Part shown: one piece after another, positions 36,698 to 46,468 of the stretch
How positions within the stretch are numbered: the first letter of the stretch is position 1
How the letters are laid out: each line of letters starts with the position of its first letter
Assembly: GCA_043777815.1 (NCBI GenBank)
Contig: JAYWHH010000001.1
Coordinates: 124,001-188,000 of the forward strand
Source of the DNA: JAXMDS01 sp043777815
Lineage (GTDB): Bacteria > Pseudomonadota > Alphaproteobacteria > Rickettsiales > Rickettsiaceae
Direction of reading: 5' to 3'
DNA length: 64,000 nucleotides
Position numbers and translations under genes: made by a program
The notes under the pieces: model-generated
Told to the model about the DNA's origin: nothing
Databases searched by the model: none
What the model saw: the letters and a program-made list of their open reading frames with translations, nothing else

Positions 36698-38911
36698 ATG
36701 ATGGATATCATATATAAAAACTTTTCTGATTTAGATCCTAAATCTTTGAATAGTTTTGAACTTAATCAAAATCTAATATCTAAACTAAAAAGATTAAAAA
36801 TTCTAAATATACGCGACTTACTAACGTATAAACCAACTAAATATATCACGCGCAAGATTAATCCATCTAATCTAATTGATGGAGATCAAGTTATCTTAAC
36901 TATAAAGGTAATAAATATCAAGACTATTAGTTCAAAATTACACATAGTCACCGTACTTACAGTAAAAAATGAATCTAAAATTGAATTAATATTTTTTAGA
37001 AAAGAGAGTTTAAAGATCATAAAACCAGGCGGCCTTTATACTGTAGAAGGCGTATTAAGTCAATCTCAAATATCTCACCCTGGATTTATTTTTAAATTTA
37101 GCAATGTATATCTTAATCTTCTTAAGGAGATTTTAGGTTGTACCAGTGATAGATTGGAGCAGGAATTATATCCTATATACAATTTAACTTATGGGTTGAT
37201 TAATCAGGCGTTACGAGAATTAATTCTTAAAATTTTATTTTGGCTAAAAAACAACTTGCCAATTATGAAAGATTTAGATAGAGCTATGCTGCCAAATTTT
37301 TGGCAAAGTTTATTCAATTTACATGCACCTTTAAATTTAAATATAATATCAAATTCAATTTATAGATTGGGTTTAGATGAAATCTTAAGTCATAAAATAT
37401 TGTTACATAATACCAGTTTACAAAATCAAACATCAAAGTTTATTTCTAAGAGTAACCTGCAGTCAAGTATTTTACAGGAACTAAATTTAGTTATGACCGA
37501 AGGTCAAAGTAAAGTTTTAGCCGAAATAGAAACAGATCAATTCGACACTAATAAAAAAATGAACAGACTTTTACAAGGAGATGTTGGCTCAGGAAAAACT
37601 TTAGTTAGCTTGCTTACTGCTTTAAATGTAATTTGTAAAAGTGGAAATGTAAAAGTGGAAAACAATTCGTATCAGGTAGCTATTTTGGTTCCACTAGAAA
37701 TACTAGCGAAGCAACATTATAAAACATTTAGCATACTAGAAAAATTTGGATTCAAGGTTACGATATTAACTAGTAGCACTAAAAATAAATCTAAGATCTT
37801 TAAAGAGCTTAAAGAAGGTAAAATAGATGTTTTAATAGGAACGCAGGCAATCTTACATTCCAAAGTAGAGTTTAATAATCTATTGTATGTAATAGTAGAT
37901 GAACAACAAAGGTTTGGCGTGGCACAGCGCAATGAATTAATTAAAAAAGGTGCTATAGATTTACTTATGCTTAGTGCAACTCCAATACCTAGAACAATGC
38001 AAATTGCTTATTATGGCAATATGGATATATCCACCATGAGAGGTAAGATACAAGGTAGATCAGATATAATAACTTCTTTACTTTTTAAAGCACAATTGCC
38101 GGACTTAATGAATAGAATTCATGCTAATTTAGTCGAAAATACAAAAATTTATTGGATTTGCGGATTAAAAAGTAAGGAAGATCCAGATTCATCAAATATT
38201 ACAAGTGTTCAAGAAAGATTTGACTATATATCTAATTACCTAAGCATACACAAGGAAATATCTAAAAACAAAAACCATGATGTTAAAGTTCATAAATTAA
38301 CCTCTGATACCAAGGCCAATGAAAGAGAAGAAATTTTTGAATCTTTCTGTTCTGATGGCAGTCAAATATTAGTCGCTACCACAGTAATAGAAGTAGGAAT
38401 AGACGTGCCTTCCGCATCTATTATAGTTATAGAAGACAGTCAGCAGTTTGGTCTTTCGCAACTTCATCAACTTAGAGGTCGTGTAGGTCGAGGAAACAAG
38501 CAATCATATTGTATTTTACTTTATAACCCTTACATGACATCTAAAGAAGCTAAAACTCGCCTAAATATTTTAAAAAATAGCACTGATGGGTTTTGGATTG
38601 CTGAAGAGGATTTAAAATTAAGGGGCTCTGGAGATGTAATTGGAACTAAACAAAGTGGAGCAACTGCATTATATTTTTTTAATCCTAATTGGCTCCTTGA
38701 AAACAACAATGAAAAGAACGAAAAAAGCAAAGAGTTAAACTCATATATTGCTACAATGTCTTCATCAGTAACATTAAATCAAATTCAAAATGATTTAGAA
38801 GTGTATTTTCGATACAAAAACACTGAAAATGGAATTTTTTATCAATTTATAACCAAATTTTTTATTAAAAATGATATTCTTTCAGAAGAAAATGATCTAG
38901 TTTTAAATTAG
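36698..38911 (+). CDS. recG: ATP-dependent DNA helicase RecG
   Basis: Superfamily 2 helicase that remodels stalled replication forks and branched DNA. N-terminal wedge domain with the OB fold (about 50-150), then the helicase core: Walker A LLQGDVGSGKTLVSLL near residue 295, the DExQ box VIVDEQQRFGVAQRNEL near 400, SATPIPRTM (motif III), VEVGIDVP (motif V), and QLHQLRGRVGRG (motif VI) near 590. 737 residues is a little longer than usual. ATG at 36698 is followed by a second ATG codon; either could start. It follows virB6 by 30 bases on the same strand. Confidence 0.96.
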   Translation: MMDIIYKNFSDLDPKSLNSFELNQNLISKLKRLKILNIRDLLTYKPTKYITRKINPSNLIDGDQVILTIKVINIKTISSKLHIVTVLTVKNESKIELIFFRKESLKIIKPGGLYTVEGVLSQSQISHPGFIFKFSNVYLNLLKEILGCTSDRLEQELYPIYNLTYGLINQALRELILKILFWLKNNLPIMKDLDRAMLPNFWQSLFNLHAPLNLNIISNSIYRLGLDEILSHKILLHNTSLQNQTSKFISKSNLQSSILQELNLVMTEGQSKVLAEIETDQFDTNKKMNRLLQGDVGSGKTLVSLLTALNVICKSGNVKVENNSYQVAILVPLEILAKQHYKTFSILEKFGFKVTILTSSTKNKSKIFKELKEGKIDVLIGTQAILHSKVEFNNLLYVIVDEQQRFGVAQRNELIKKGAIDLLMLSATPIPRTMQIAYYGNMDISTMRGKIQGRSDIITSLLFKAQLPDLMNRIHANLVENTKIYWICGLKSKEDPDSSNITSVQERFDYISNYLSIHKEISKNKNHDVKVHKLTSDTKANEREEIFESFCSDGSQILVATTVIEVGIDVPSASIIVIEDSQQFGLSQLHQLRGRVGRGNKQSYCILLYNPYMTSKEAKTRLNILKNSTDGFWIAEEDLKLRGSGDVIGTKQSGATALYFFNPNWLLENNNEKNEKSKELNSYIATMSSSVTLNQIQNDLEVYFRYKNTENGIFYQFITKFFIKNDILSEENDLVLN

Positions 38912-38938
38912 ATTTTGCTACATATAAAAGTTCCATAA

Positions 38939-39271
38939 ATGAATAGAGAAGAAATATTTAATTCTCTAAATAATAATGAGAAGAAATTAATTAATAGCTT
39001 TAAACCAATTCTGAAAACAAATATAAAGCTTGAGAGTAATAGTAAGCATCTTGATGCGCCTAGTCAATCTAACGTAGAAAGATTTGCCAAGATCAAAAAT
39101 GTACAATTCAAAGATGCACGATCTCATGTAAATAGATTTAGAAATAATCATACTGACGGTTTTATCATCCCTAAAAACCCAGAAAGCTTAAAAAAACTCA
39201 AAAGCAACATCGTTCCAAGTAATAAAAAGGCAGATAAAAATATAAGATCTGGCATTGGTCGTGATAAATAA
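38939..39271 (+). CDS. Small hypothetical basic protein
   Basis: 110 residues, Lys/Asn/Ser-rich and basic, without signal peptide, membrane segment or recognised motif. It starts 28 bases after the recG stop on the same strand, so it is probably the last gene of that transcript. Codon usage and amino-acid mix look like the neighbouring genes. It could be a spurious but long open frame; the close spacing to recG speaks for a real gene. Confidence 0.55.
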   Translation: MNREEIFNSLNNNEKKLINSFKPILKTNIKLESNSKHLDAPSQSNVERFAKIKNVQFKDARSHVNRFRNNHTDGFIIPKNPESLKKLKSNIVPSNKKADKNIRSGIGRDK

Positions 39272-39307
39272 AAGATAATATCTTTGAAAACTTAAAAAAA
39301 CATACTA

Positions 39308-40687
39308 TTACTCAATTTTATGAACTGGAGCTTTATTATTTAAATTAGATCTATAAAAACAAATAAACAATATAAGGTTAAATATAACGCCAGAAAACAT
39401 AGGCTTGAAATAAGTATTTGGAAAAAAGTATTGCCAACTTATACAAAATATTATAGTAAACAAGCTATTGATTTTTAATTGATTGATAGTGATCGTACGC
39501 CCATATAAACTAGCTACTAAAGGCACAAATGTAATAGGAGCCCAAAAAGCTGATGAAAACATTATAATATCTAGGATATTTTCAAATTTTAAAGCAATAA
39601 AAATACTTAATAAACTAATTAATACAGTAGTCAATTTGATTATTATCAAATCATATGCATTTTGCTTCTTAATATAGGTTTGATATAGATCTTTATATAA
39701 ACTGATAGAGATTATATTTAAATCTGAATCCGCTGTAGAAGTTGCCGCAGCTAATAATCCCACTGCAATTAAACCTTTTATACCAATAAATAGATCTTGA
39801 AATTGATTACTTATTTCTTCATGTCTTAAATTTGCAAATCCAAGTTCATGGTATTGAATAAAAAATAACAAACCATTAATTCCAATCAAAACTACATAAA
39901 ATGCATATATGACTGATTTTTTTAATAATGCAGATTTTAATATTTTTGGATTATTAGAAATTAAAGTTCTTTGAATAAAATTTGGAGTTAGCATAGATAC
40001 ACTAAAATTTAGTGCAATAGCCAATGAATGAAACATTATATCTTTATCTATTACATATTTATATTTATAAACGCTCAAGTCTACTGGATGATTTTTTAGC
40101 AAACTAACAGTAATTAAAGGAATTCCTATGATAATTCCAAAAAATTGAACAAAGTTGGTATACATTATGGCTTTGAAGCCTCCAAATGACGCATAAATAG
40201 TAATTACTCCATAGCTCAATAAAATGCCATACAACTTGCTAACATTTAATAAATATTCAAAAACATATCCACTGACACTAATTTGTACAGCTATATATCC
40301 AATTGATATAATTATCGAAGAAATTCCAGCCATTCTTTTACCAAATATTCCATAAGAATGTTTAAATAAATCTCCAACACTGATGTCTTTATGATATTTT
40401 ACTAATTTTGGAATCAACTTAAGTCCTAAAATGATATCAAATAGTACTGCAATTAAGATTCCATATACATAGGCCATATTTGTTTCAAAAACTTTTTGCA
40501 TTAACCCCACCGTAGTTCCAGTTCCAATTGAAGAAATGAATATTGTGGCTATAATCATCCATGGCTTAATTGGCGCCTCATCTTTATATTTAAAAGATAA
40601 ATCTTTAGAGCGATATCTAAAGCCTATATAAAGCAAAAACATAAAGTAAATCCAAACTATTGTGATGTTTATATTAAAATTCTCCAT
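39308..40687 (-). CDS. Sodium:solute symporter family (SSS) transporter
   Basis: Polytopic inner-membrane protein of about 460 residues with roughly 12-13 helices. Family landmarks: the Na+-site helix IIATIFISSIGTGTTVGL near residue 45-62, GYIAVQISVSGYVFEYLL, SYGVITIYASFGGFKAIMYT (the SSS signature region), and LIAVGLLAAATSTADSDLN near residue 305. The open frame begins with TTG at 40696, but ATG at 40687 three codons later is the likely start. The substrate cannot be fixed; relatives import proline, pantothenate or sugars. It lies downstream of the ABC transporter genes on the same strand, 65 bases apart. Confidence 0.88.
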   Translation of the reverse strand: MENFNINITIVWIYFMFLLYIGFRYRSKDLSFKYKDEAPIKPWMIIATIFISSIGTGTTVGLMQKVFETNMAYVYGILIAVLFDIILGLKLIPKLVKYHKDISVGDLFKHSYGIFGKRMAGISSIIISIGYIAVQISVSGYVFEYLLNVSKLYGILLSYGVITIYASFGGFKAIMYTNFVQFFGIIIGIPLITVSLLKNHPVDLSVYKYKYVIDKDIMFHSLAIALNFSVSMLTPNFIQRTLISNNPKILKSALLKKSVIYAFYVVLIGINGLLFFIQYHELGFANLRHEEISNQFQDLFIGIKGLIAVGLLAAATSTADSDLNIISISLYKDLYQTYIKKQNAYDLIIIKLTTVLISLLSIFIALKFENILDIIMFSSAFWAPITFVPLVASLYGRTITINQLKINSLFTIIFCISWQYFFPNTYFKPMFSGVIFNLILFICFYRSNLNNKAPVHKIE

Positions 40688-40760
40688 TTTTTTCAATTTT
40701 ATATAGATTCAATTTTATCATCAATATATTTTGATCATAGCGAAGTTTGAATACATTTGT

Positions 40761-41480
40761 CTATGTCCCGTAACTAGTGTTTTCTAGAAACAATTTAGCT
40801 CTATTGGAAACAGGATTTTGAAAAAAAACTTTAGCTTCAGAATCTTCTAAAATATGACCATGATCCATGAAAATGATTCTATCACTTATAGCTTTAGCAA
40901 AATGTATATCATGAGTCACTAAAATAATTTTTACATCCTGAGACTTTAGTTCATTGATGATATTTATTACATCATGCACAGATTCAATGTCTAATGCTGA
41001 AGTGGGCTCATCAAATAACATAACTTCAGGATTTAACATTAAGCTCCTGCATATAGCCACTCTTTGTTTTTGTCCACCTGATAACTCTGAGCAATAGCCA
41101 TTGGGATTTTTGTTAATGTTGAATCTTTCAAGCAGTTCTTTAGCTTTATTTTCTATAAGCTTTTGATCTTTAGGATGGTTTCTCAATGAAGCAAAAGTTA
41201 AATTTTCTAAAATAGTCATGTTGGAAAAAAGATGGAAGGCTTGAAATACCATTCCTATTTTCTTTCGGATAATATCTAAATTAGTGGCTACATTAAAGTC
41301 ATTATATTTAATACTGCCCTTAGATGGCAACTCGAGCCCATTAATACATCTTAACAAGGTAGTTTTTCCACATCCAGAAGGTCCTAATATGGTTAAATTT
41401 TTATCAATAGAAAGGTTAATGTCTTTTATTCCAATTGAATCTGAACTATATACCTTGGTTACGTTTTTAAAAATAATCAT
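40761..41480 (-). CDS. Polar amino acid ABC transporter, ATP-binding subunit
   Basis: 239-residue ABC ATPase of the GlnQ/HisP branch. Walker A GPSGCGKTTLLR at about residues 34-45, Q-loop VFQAFHLFSNMT, signature LSGGQKQRVAICR, Walker B EVMLFDEPTSALD and the switch His in LVTHDIHFAKAI. EPTSALD followed by a short C-terminus is typical of amino-acid importers. It begins 5 bases after the permease gene's stop, so the two are co-transcribed. No periplasmic binding protein is encoded next to them. In Rickettsiales this pair is thought to import host amino acids such as glutamine. Confidence 0.94.
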   Translation of the reverse strand: MIIFKNVTKVYSSDSIGIKDINLSIDKNLTILGPSGCGKTTLLRCINGLELPSKGSIKYNDFNVATNLDIIRKKIGMVFQAFHLFSNMTILENLTFASLRNHPKDQKLIENKAKELLERFNINKNPNGYCSELSGGQKQRVAICRSLMLNPEVMLFDEPTSALDIESVHDVINIINELKSQDVKIILVTHDIHFAKAISDRIIFMDHGHILEDSEAKVFFQNPVSNRAKLFLENTSYGT

Positions 41481-41485
41481 AATAA

Positions 41486-42169
41486 CTATATTTTAGGCTC
41501 TCTTTTAGTTAATTTTTTAAATAAAAAGTCTATCACTAGGATTACAAAGTAATACCATGCTCCAGCAAAAAAAAGAGGCGTCAAGTAATCATAACTCTGA
41601 GAAGAAATCATGTTGGCTTTACGCATAATGTCTTCTTCACCTAAAATAGATACTATTGCAGTCTCTTTGATAAGATTAATAAACTCTCCCATTAGAGCTG
41701 GTATAGTATTGGTAAATGCTTGAGGAATCAAGATATATCTAATTATGTCTATATCTTTAACCCCTAAACTTTTAGCTGCTTCAACTTCTCCTTTATTAAC
41801 TGAGTTTATTCCACTTCTCAATATTTCGTAAACGTAAGCTGAAGAATTTATAGAAAAGCTCAATACCCCAGCTAAGAAAATATCGATCTTAATATTAAGT
41901 AATGTAGGTAAGCCATAGTATATAATACTCAGCTGAAGAAGCAATGGAGTACTTCTAATTACAGACACATATGCTCTAGTAGCTTTGTAAATAAATCTAT
42001 TTTTGTTGAAATTGACTATTGTTAACGTAATAGAAATCAAAAGTCCAAAAATTATTGATATTAAGCTATATTTTAAGGTTATCCATACACCTTGTCCTAT
42101 AAATAAAAACCAATTTAATAATACGCTAATTAGAGAGTTTTGTTTTTCTAAGATTAGAAGATATTTCAT
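41486..42169 (-). CDS. Polar amino acid ABC transporter, permease subunit
   Basis: 227-residue inner-membrane permease of the HisM/GlnP type. Five to six membrane segments; WITLKYSLISIIFGLLIS near the N-terminus, the RAYVSVIRSTPLLLQLSIIYYGLP block, and the conserved EAA loop GEVEAAKSLGVKDIDIIRYI for docking the ATPase. LMGEFINLIKETAIVSILG closes the family pattern. First gene of a two-gene operon with the ATPase at 40761. A GGAG lies nine bases before the ATG at 42169. The binding-protein subunit must be elsewhere. Confidence 0.93.
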   Translation of the reverse strand: MKYLLILEKQNSLISVLLNWFLFIGQGVWITLKYSLISIIFGLLISITLTIVNFNKNRFIYKATRAYVSVIRSTPLLLQLSIIYYGLPTLLNIKIDIFLAGVLSFSINSSAYVYEILRSGINSVNKGEVEAAKSLGVKDIDIIRYILIPQAFTNTIPALMGEFINLIKETAIVSILGEEDIMRKANMISSQSYDYLTPLFFAGAWYYFVILVIDFLFKKLTKREPKI

Positions 42170-42397
42170 ATGAAGGAACTCCAGTCAAGCTAGTATCAAT
42201 AATACTATAACAAATTTAATCTTTAATAGAATTATTCCAATCTACAATATAGAAAAATTTATTAAAAATGAATTTTTGCTTTTGGAAAAAATTACTAAAA
42301 TTCTACAAAACAATATCTAGTAAACTTATAGTTATTGGTGCTTAAGTTCTATATACTTTCATTTGATACGTACCAAACAATCTAAATTAATCTATAA

Positions 42398-43177
42398 ATG
42401 AAAAAAAACGTTAATAAAATAAAAGAAAATGTTAATAGTATTAAGTTAAATCATTCTCCAAATCATGTTGCTATAATAATGGATGGCAATGGTAGATGGG
42501 CAACATCATTTAATAAACCCGTAATATATGGACATTTAAAAGGTGCAAAAATAGTAATGGAAACATTAAAATGGGCAATTGAACTTAAAATAAAACATCT
42601 AAGCTTATATGTGTTTAGTATAGAAAATTGGACACGAGGTAAGGAAGAAATAAATGGAATTTTTGATTTATTTTTACAAAACTTAAGAATACAAAAAAAT
42701 GATTTGATGCTGAATAAAATAAAAGTTCATGTTGTTGGTTTTATTGATGACCTATCAAAAGATTTAATAGATGAAATAGCTGATGTAACTAAATTAACTC
42801 AAAATAATACTGAAATTAATTTATATTTGATATTTAATTATGGAGGTCAGCAGGAAATAAGCTTTGCATGTAATAAAATAGCCAAAGAAATTGAAGATAC
42901 AAAAAACTTAACTAATAATTTTTATAAAAGCGATGATTTTATAAACAAAATGCAACAAAACATGTTGTGTCCTACCATGCCTGCTGTTGATTTATTAATC
43001 AGAACTGGTAAAAGAAAACGAATAAGTAACTTTTTACTATGGTATATTGCTTATGCAGAAATTTGCTTCTTGGACATTTTTTGGCCAGAATTTTCTAGAG
43101 ATATTTTTCAAGAGTGCATTGAATTTTATCACCAACAAATGCGTACATTCGGATCCAGAAAAGATATATGTAATTAA
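42398..43177 (+). CDS. uppS: Undecaprenyl diphosphate synthase (isoprenyl transferase)
   Basis: Makes the C55 lipid carrier for peptidoglycan and surface polysaccharides by cis-condensation of IPP onto FPP. Signature motifs: HVAIIMDGNGRWA at residues 23-35 with the catalytic Asp29, GHLKGAK, LSLYVFSIENWTRGKEEI and, near the C-terminus, DLLIRTGKRKRISNFLLWYIAYAE. 259 residues is normal, with an N-terminal extension of about 20 Lys/Asn-rich residues. Usual partners cdsA and dxr are not adjacent. Presence of uppS together with the PAP2 phosphatase and DapD indicates cell-wall precursor synthesis. Confidence 0.95.
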   Translation: MKKNVNKIKENVNSIKLNHSPNHVAIIMDGNGRWATSFNKPVIYGHLKGAKIVMETLKWAIELKIKHLSLYVFSIENWTRGKEEINGIFDLFLQNLRIQKNDLMLNKIKVHVVGFIDDLSKDLIDEIADVTKLTQNNTEINLYLIFNYGGQQEISFACNKIAKEIEDTKNLTNNFYKSDDFINKMQQNMLCPTMPAVDLLIRTGKRKRISNFLLWYIAYAEICFLDIFWPEFSRDIFQECIEFYHQQMRTFGSRKDICN

Positions 43178-43205
43178 CAATCACACTTTTTTATCAATTT
43201 TTTTA

Positions 43206-43730
43206 TCAATCAATAAAATCTTCTGATGGGAAATATAAAACTTCTCCTTTTTTCTTATTTTTACTAGATTTTATTTTAGATTTTTTGTCTATTTTACTAG
43301 GACTCTTAATTTCTACAAATCCCTGATTTAACAAACCATTATTTACGAAACTATCTATAGTTTTTTCTATTAAAGAATGAGATTCACTAATCATATCTTC
43401 TTCGGTCAAATCAAAGTTTATTTGTATATCTCTTTGAATTGATGACAACTTAGTTATTGCTTCATATGGAACAATAATCTCTTCTAACTCTCCTCCAAAA
43501 TACAAATTTACTGAAAATTTATTTTTTTTAATTACTAATTTGTCGAATTGATGTTCTAAAACTATAACTATTTCATCTTGATATTTAGATTTTAAATGTT
43601 CGGATATCTGCACGCCTCGAACGTATGTTCTAAAAGATATATATATTCCTTGTCTTTGGTCAGTGCAACTTTTAAGAAAAGTCTCTATTATATTAAATTT
43701 CAGATTAGTATTTTTTTCTAAATAAATCAT
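43206..43730 (-). CDS. sspB: SspB-like ClpXP adaptor protein
   Basis: 174-residue protein of the alphaproteobacterial SspB/stringent starvation protein B family, which hands ssrA-tagged or other substrates to ClpXP. The Sm-like fold is marked by GIYISFRTYVRGVQISEHLK, the IVIVLEHQFDKLVI strand pair, and the family signature VNLYFGGELEEIIVPYEAITKL near residues 84-105. The C-terminal tail is Lys/Ser-rich, ending with a possible ClpX-binding patch (VLYFPSEDF). Convergent with uppS. Confidence 0.85.
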   Translation of the reverse strand: MIYLEKNTNLKFNIIETFLKSCTDQRQGIYISFRTYVRGVQISEHLKSKYQDEIVIVLEHQFDKLVIKKNKFSVNLYFGGELEEIIVPYEAITKLSSIQRDIQINFDLTEEDMISESHSLIEKTIDSFVNNGLLNQGFVEIKSPSKIDKKSKIKSSKNKKKGEVLYFPSEDFID

Positions 43731-43835
43731 AACGAATTTTTCAATTTTTAATATATTATATACAACCCCGCCTAATCGAACAAAGTAAAAGTTAGATGAT
43801 TTTTGTTGTAAATTTAAGATGTGCAGAATTTGTAT

Positions 43836-45512
43836 CTATAATAATGGCATAAAATTTGACTTATCTCGTAATTCAATATGAGCTTTTATAGCAAAATTAT
43901 GAGCCTCATCTCGCATTATTTGTAGATATTGCATAATTTCATCAGAGTTGTCCAATTCAATTGGCTCAGCTTGACCGCTCATAAAAAATCTTTCATTGCC
44001 TTTATTACGAAATTCAGATTTTGCTATAGCTATTATTGGAATACTGAGATTGAATCTTTTTAAAACTTCTATAGCAACAGATAAATGACCCTTGCCGCCA
44101 TCTACTAAAATAAGACTAGGGCATTGCTCGTCTTCTGTAGATAGTTTGATTATTTTAAGACACCTGCTTTCTAACATCATCCTTAATAAAGCATAATCAT
44201 CACCGCCAAATTTATCCATTTTTAAATGATGCTTTCTATAAGCTGGTCTATGAAATTTCCCATTTAGTATTACAATCATTGCTCCTACAGGATGTTTTCC
44301 CATAATATGACTGTTATCGTAAACTTCTATTCTTAATGGAACTTTAGGTAGATGAAATAATTTTTGTAATTTTATTAGTTTATTTAATGATATTTGAGAT
44401 TGTTTGATATGTTCATTTATAGTAACTTCACAATTATGTTTAACAAACATAATTGCTTTATAGTTATTATCTTTTTTAGGATTAGAAACTATACAAATAT
44501 TTAAATTAAAAGTTGCCTGAATTGCCTGTTTCAAGTTATTTAACTTATAATCTCTATCTATAATTATTTTCTTTGGAACCTCAGAATTAGAATAATATTG
44601 CCATAATATAATTTCATACATTTCTATTTCATCTTCAAAATCTAGATCAGATTTATAAAATATAAAAGTTTTATTGCCGGTAAATTGACCAAATCTATAT
44701 AAGAAAATTTGCATACAAACAACTTCACACTTTTCAGTGATACTGATAACATCAGCATTATCCAACACAAATTCTTTCTTATGTTTAGTGGCCATGTATT
44801 CTACATTAGAGATTATATCTCTAAGCTTTGCAGCTTTTTCATAAAACATATCTTTGCTCATTTTTTTCATTTCGCTTCTTAAATGACTTAAGAGCTGCTT
44901 AGTTTTTCCAGTAACTAAGTTTATTAGGTAATCAACCGATTGTTGATATTCAGGTTGACTAATATTTCCTACACATGGAGCTGAGCATTTATTGATCTGA
45001 TATTGAAAACATGGCTTTTTTCTTTTTTCAAAGAAGTAATCATTACATGTTCTAATCTTAAATATATCTATTAGCTCATTCATTGTATTTTGTAAGTATC
45101 TATTAGATACAAATGGCCCTATGTATAGATTTTTATCAGTTTTTTCTTTTATAGAGCGTCTTCTTACCACCTCAACACTTGGATACAAATGAGTTGTATT
45201 TATTTTGAGAAAAGACATCAATGAATCATCTTTCAATAAAATATTGAATTTTGGCTTGGTAGTTTTAATAAATTTAGCTTCTAATAACAATGCTTCAGAT
45301 TCAGTATTGGTAACTATAATTTGTAAATCCACAGATTTTGAAACCATTAATCTAATTCTTGGAAGTTGTGGATTGAGATATCCGCGCAATCTATTCTTTA
45401 AGTTTTTAGCTTTTCCTATATATAAAATATTTTGATCAACATCAATAAAACGGTATACTCCGGAAAGCTCAGGAGCATTAACAATTAGAAATTCTAATTT
45501 GATACATATCAT
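43836..45512 (-). CDS. uvrC: UvrABC excinuclease subunit C
   Basis: Makes the two incisions in nucleotide excision repair. The N-terminal GIY-YIG nuclease has GVYRFIDVDQNILYIGKAKN followed by LKNRLRGYL; the middle shows the Cys cluster CFQYQINKCSAPCVG and a UVR motif; the C-terminal RNase H-like half has IEVYDNSHIMG and ILVDGGKGHLS with catalytic Asp residues. The usual (HhH)2 C-terminal domain seems shortened or absent: the protein ends soon after the IMQYLQIMRDEAHNFAIKAH helix. The start is uncertain: ATG at 45512 fits the family; the frame extends up to ATG 45548 and TTG 45560. Confidence 0.94.
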   Translation of the reverse strand: MICIKLEFLIVNAPELSGVYRFIDVDQNILYIGKAKNLKNRLRGYLNPQLPRIRLMVSKSVDLQIIVTNTESEALLLEAKFIKTTKPKFNILLKDDSLMSFLKINTTHLYPSVEVVRRRSIKEKTDKNLYIGPFVSNRYLQNTMNELIDIFKIRTCNDYFFEKRKKPCFQYQINKCSAPCVGNISQPEYQQSVDYLINLVTGKTKQLLSHLRSEMKKMSKDMFYEKAAKLRDIISNVEYMATKHKKEFVLDNADVISITEKCEVVCMQIFLYRFGQFTGNKTFIFYKSDLDFEDEIEMYEIILWQYYSNSEVPKKIIIDRDYKLNNLKQAIQATFNLNICIVSNPKKDNNYKAIMFVKHNCEVTINEHIKQSQISLNKLIKLQKLFHLPKVPLRIEVYDNSHIMGKHPVGAMIVILNGKFHRPAYRKHHLKMDKFGGDDYALLRMMLESRCLKIIKLSTEDEQCPSLILVDGGKGHLSVAIEVLKRFNLSIPIIAIAKSEFRNKGNERFFMSGQAEPIELDNSDEIMQYLQIMRDEAHNFAIKAHIELRDKSNFMPLL

Positions 45513-45583
45513 ATTATTAGTCACATGATTTTTCACTAGACAGCACATTATACACGACAATCAACAATATTTAACTTTATTTT

Positions 45584-46468
45584 TCAAATTAACCAAGGCC
45601 TCAGGTCTAAATTAAATAGAGATTTTAATATTTTTAAATCCTTTGGAATGATTGGAACTTTATCATTTGGAAAGCCAAATAGTTCATATGAATCTTTATG
45701 AGATGTGCCTAATTTACATTTTGAAAATTCATTTGAACTATCTTTAAGATGATTGAAAGCTTTAAACAATAAGCTATATATTCCCAATCTCAAGTCCAAG
45801 TTATTGGATCCAAGCCTATATTCTAAAATATGCAAATCTTCTCCTGTAAGCCTAATTAGACAATTTCTATTATTTACACCATAACATATATGCGTTGGAG
45901 ACATAAATTTATTAGAACTAATTCTATCCAAGTCTACTTTTCTATTTAAGAAAATCCATAAATTATCTTCTGATGATTTACAAATTGAGTGAGCTAAATG
46001 CTTTAAGCCCTTCCTATTCACGTATGATTTTCGGTAAATATCAAAAAAACTCAAATTAATGTGTAGACCATTTCCATAATCATTATGATATGGCTTTGGA
46101 GCAAGGTTAAAACCATTATTTTTAAGATTCAGAATAATATCATTGCAATTTTTGATGAAATGATTAATATTCATCACATTAGTATGCTTGAGTTTCTCAG
46201 ATATAAATGCTGCTTTAGCTGATAAATTAGCCAATATATATGGTTGAGTTACTATCTCATATTGATTTTTCCCTCGCTCAGGAACTAGAGTAAACTCCAA
46301 ACCTAAATCTTTGCTTAATTGAATATAATCAAGATTTGAATCACTAAAGAATTCAATTTCTAGCCCAACCGTTACTAAAAAACCTAGAATCCAGAATCTA
46401 TCTAGTAAAAATTCCAGTAAGCCATTTTTTTTTATTATTTCTGAATACTCATGAAGATCAATCTTCAT
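45584..46468 (-). CDS. Glutamine synthetase-like protein lacking the N-terminal domain
   Basis: 294 residues resembling only the catalytic domain of glutamine synthetase (usually 440-470 residues in total). Residues matching the GS active site are in order: GLEIEF with Glu37 and Glu39; PERGKNQYEI with Glu64 and Glu71; GNGLHINLS with His136; NNRNCLIRL with Arg201 and Arg206; LEYRLG with Glu216 and Arg218. The beta-grasp domain that in GS completes the neighbour's active site is missing, as is most of the C-terminus. It overlaps the following polyprenyl synthase gene by 11 bases. It may ligate a different amine or carboxylate. Assignment is by motif pattern and should be read as fold-level. Confidence 0.65.
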   Translation of the reverse strand: MKIDLHEYSEIIKKNGLLEFLLDRFWILGFLVTVGLEIEFFSDSNLDYIQLSKDLGLEFTLVPERGKNQYEIVTQPYILANLSAKAAFISEKLKHTNVMNINHFIKNCNDIILNLKNNGFNLAPKPYHNDYGNGLHINLSFFDIYRKSYVNRKGLKHLAHSICKSSEDNLWIFLNRKVDLDRISSNKFMSPTHICYGVNNRNCLIRLTGEDLHILEYRLGSNNLDLRLGIYSLLFKAFNHLKDSSNEFSKCKLGTSHKDSYELFGFPNDKVPIIPKDLKILKSLFNLDLRPWLI

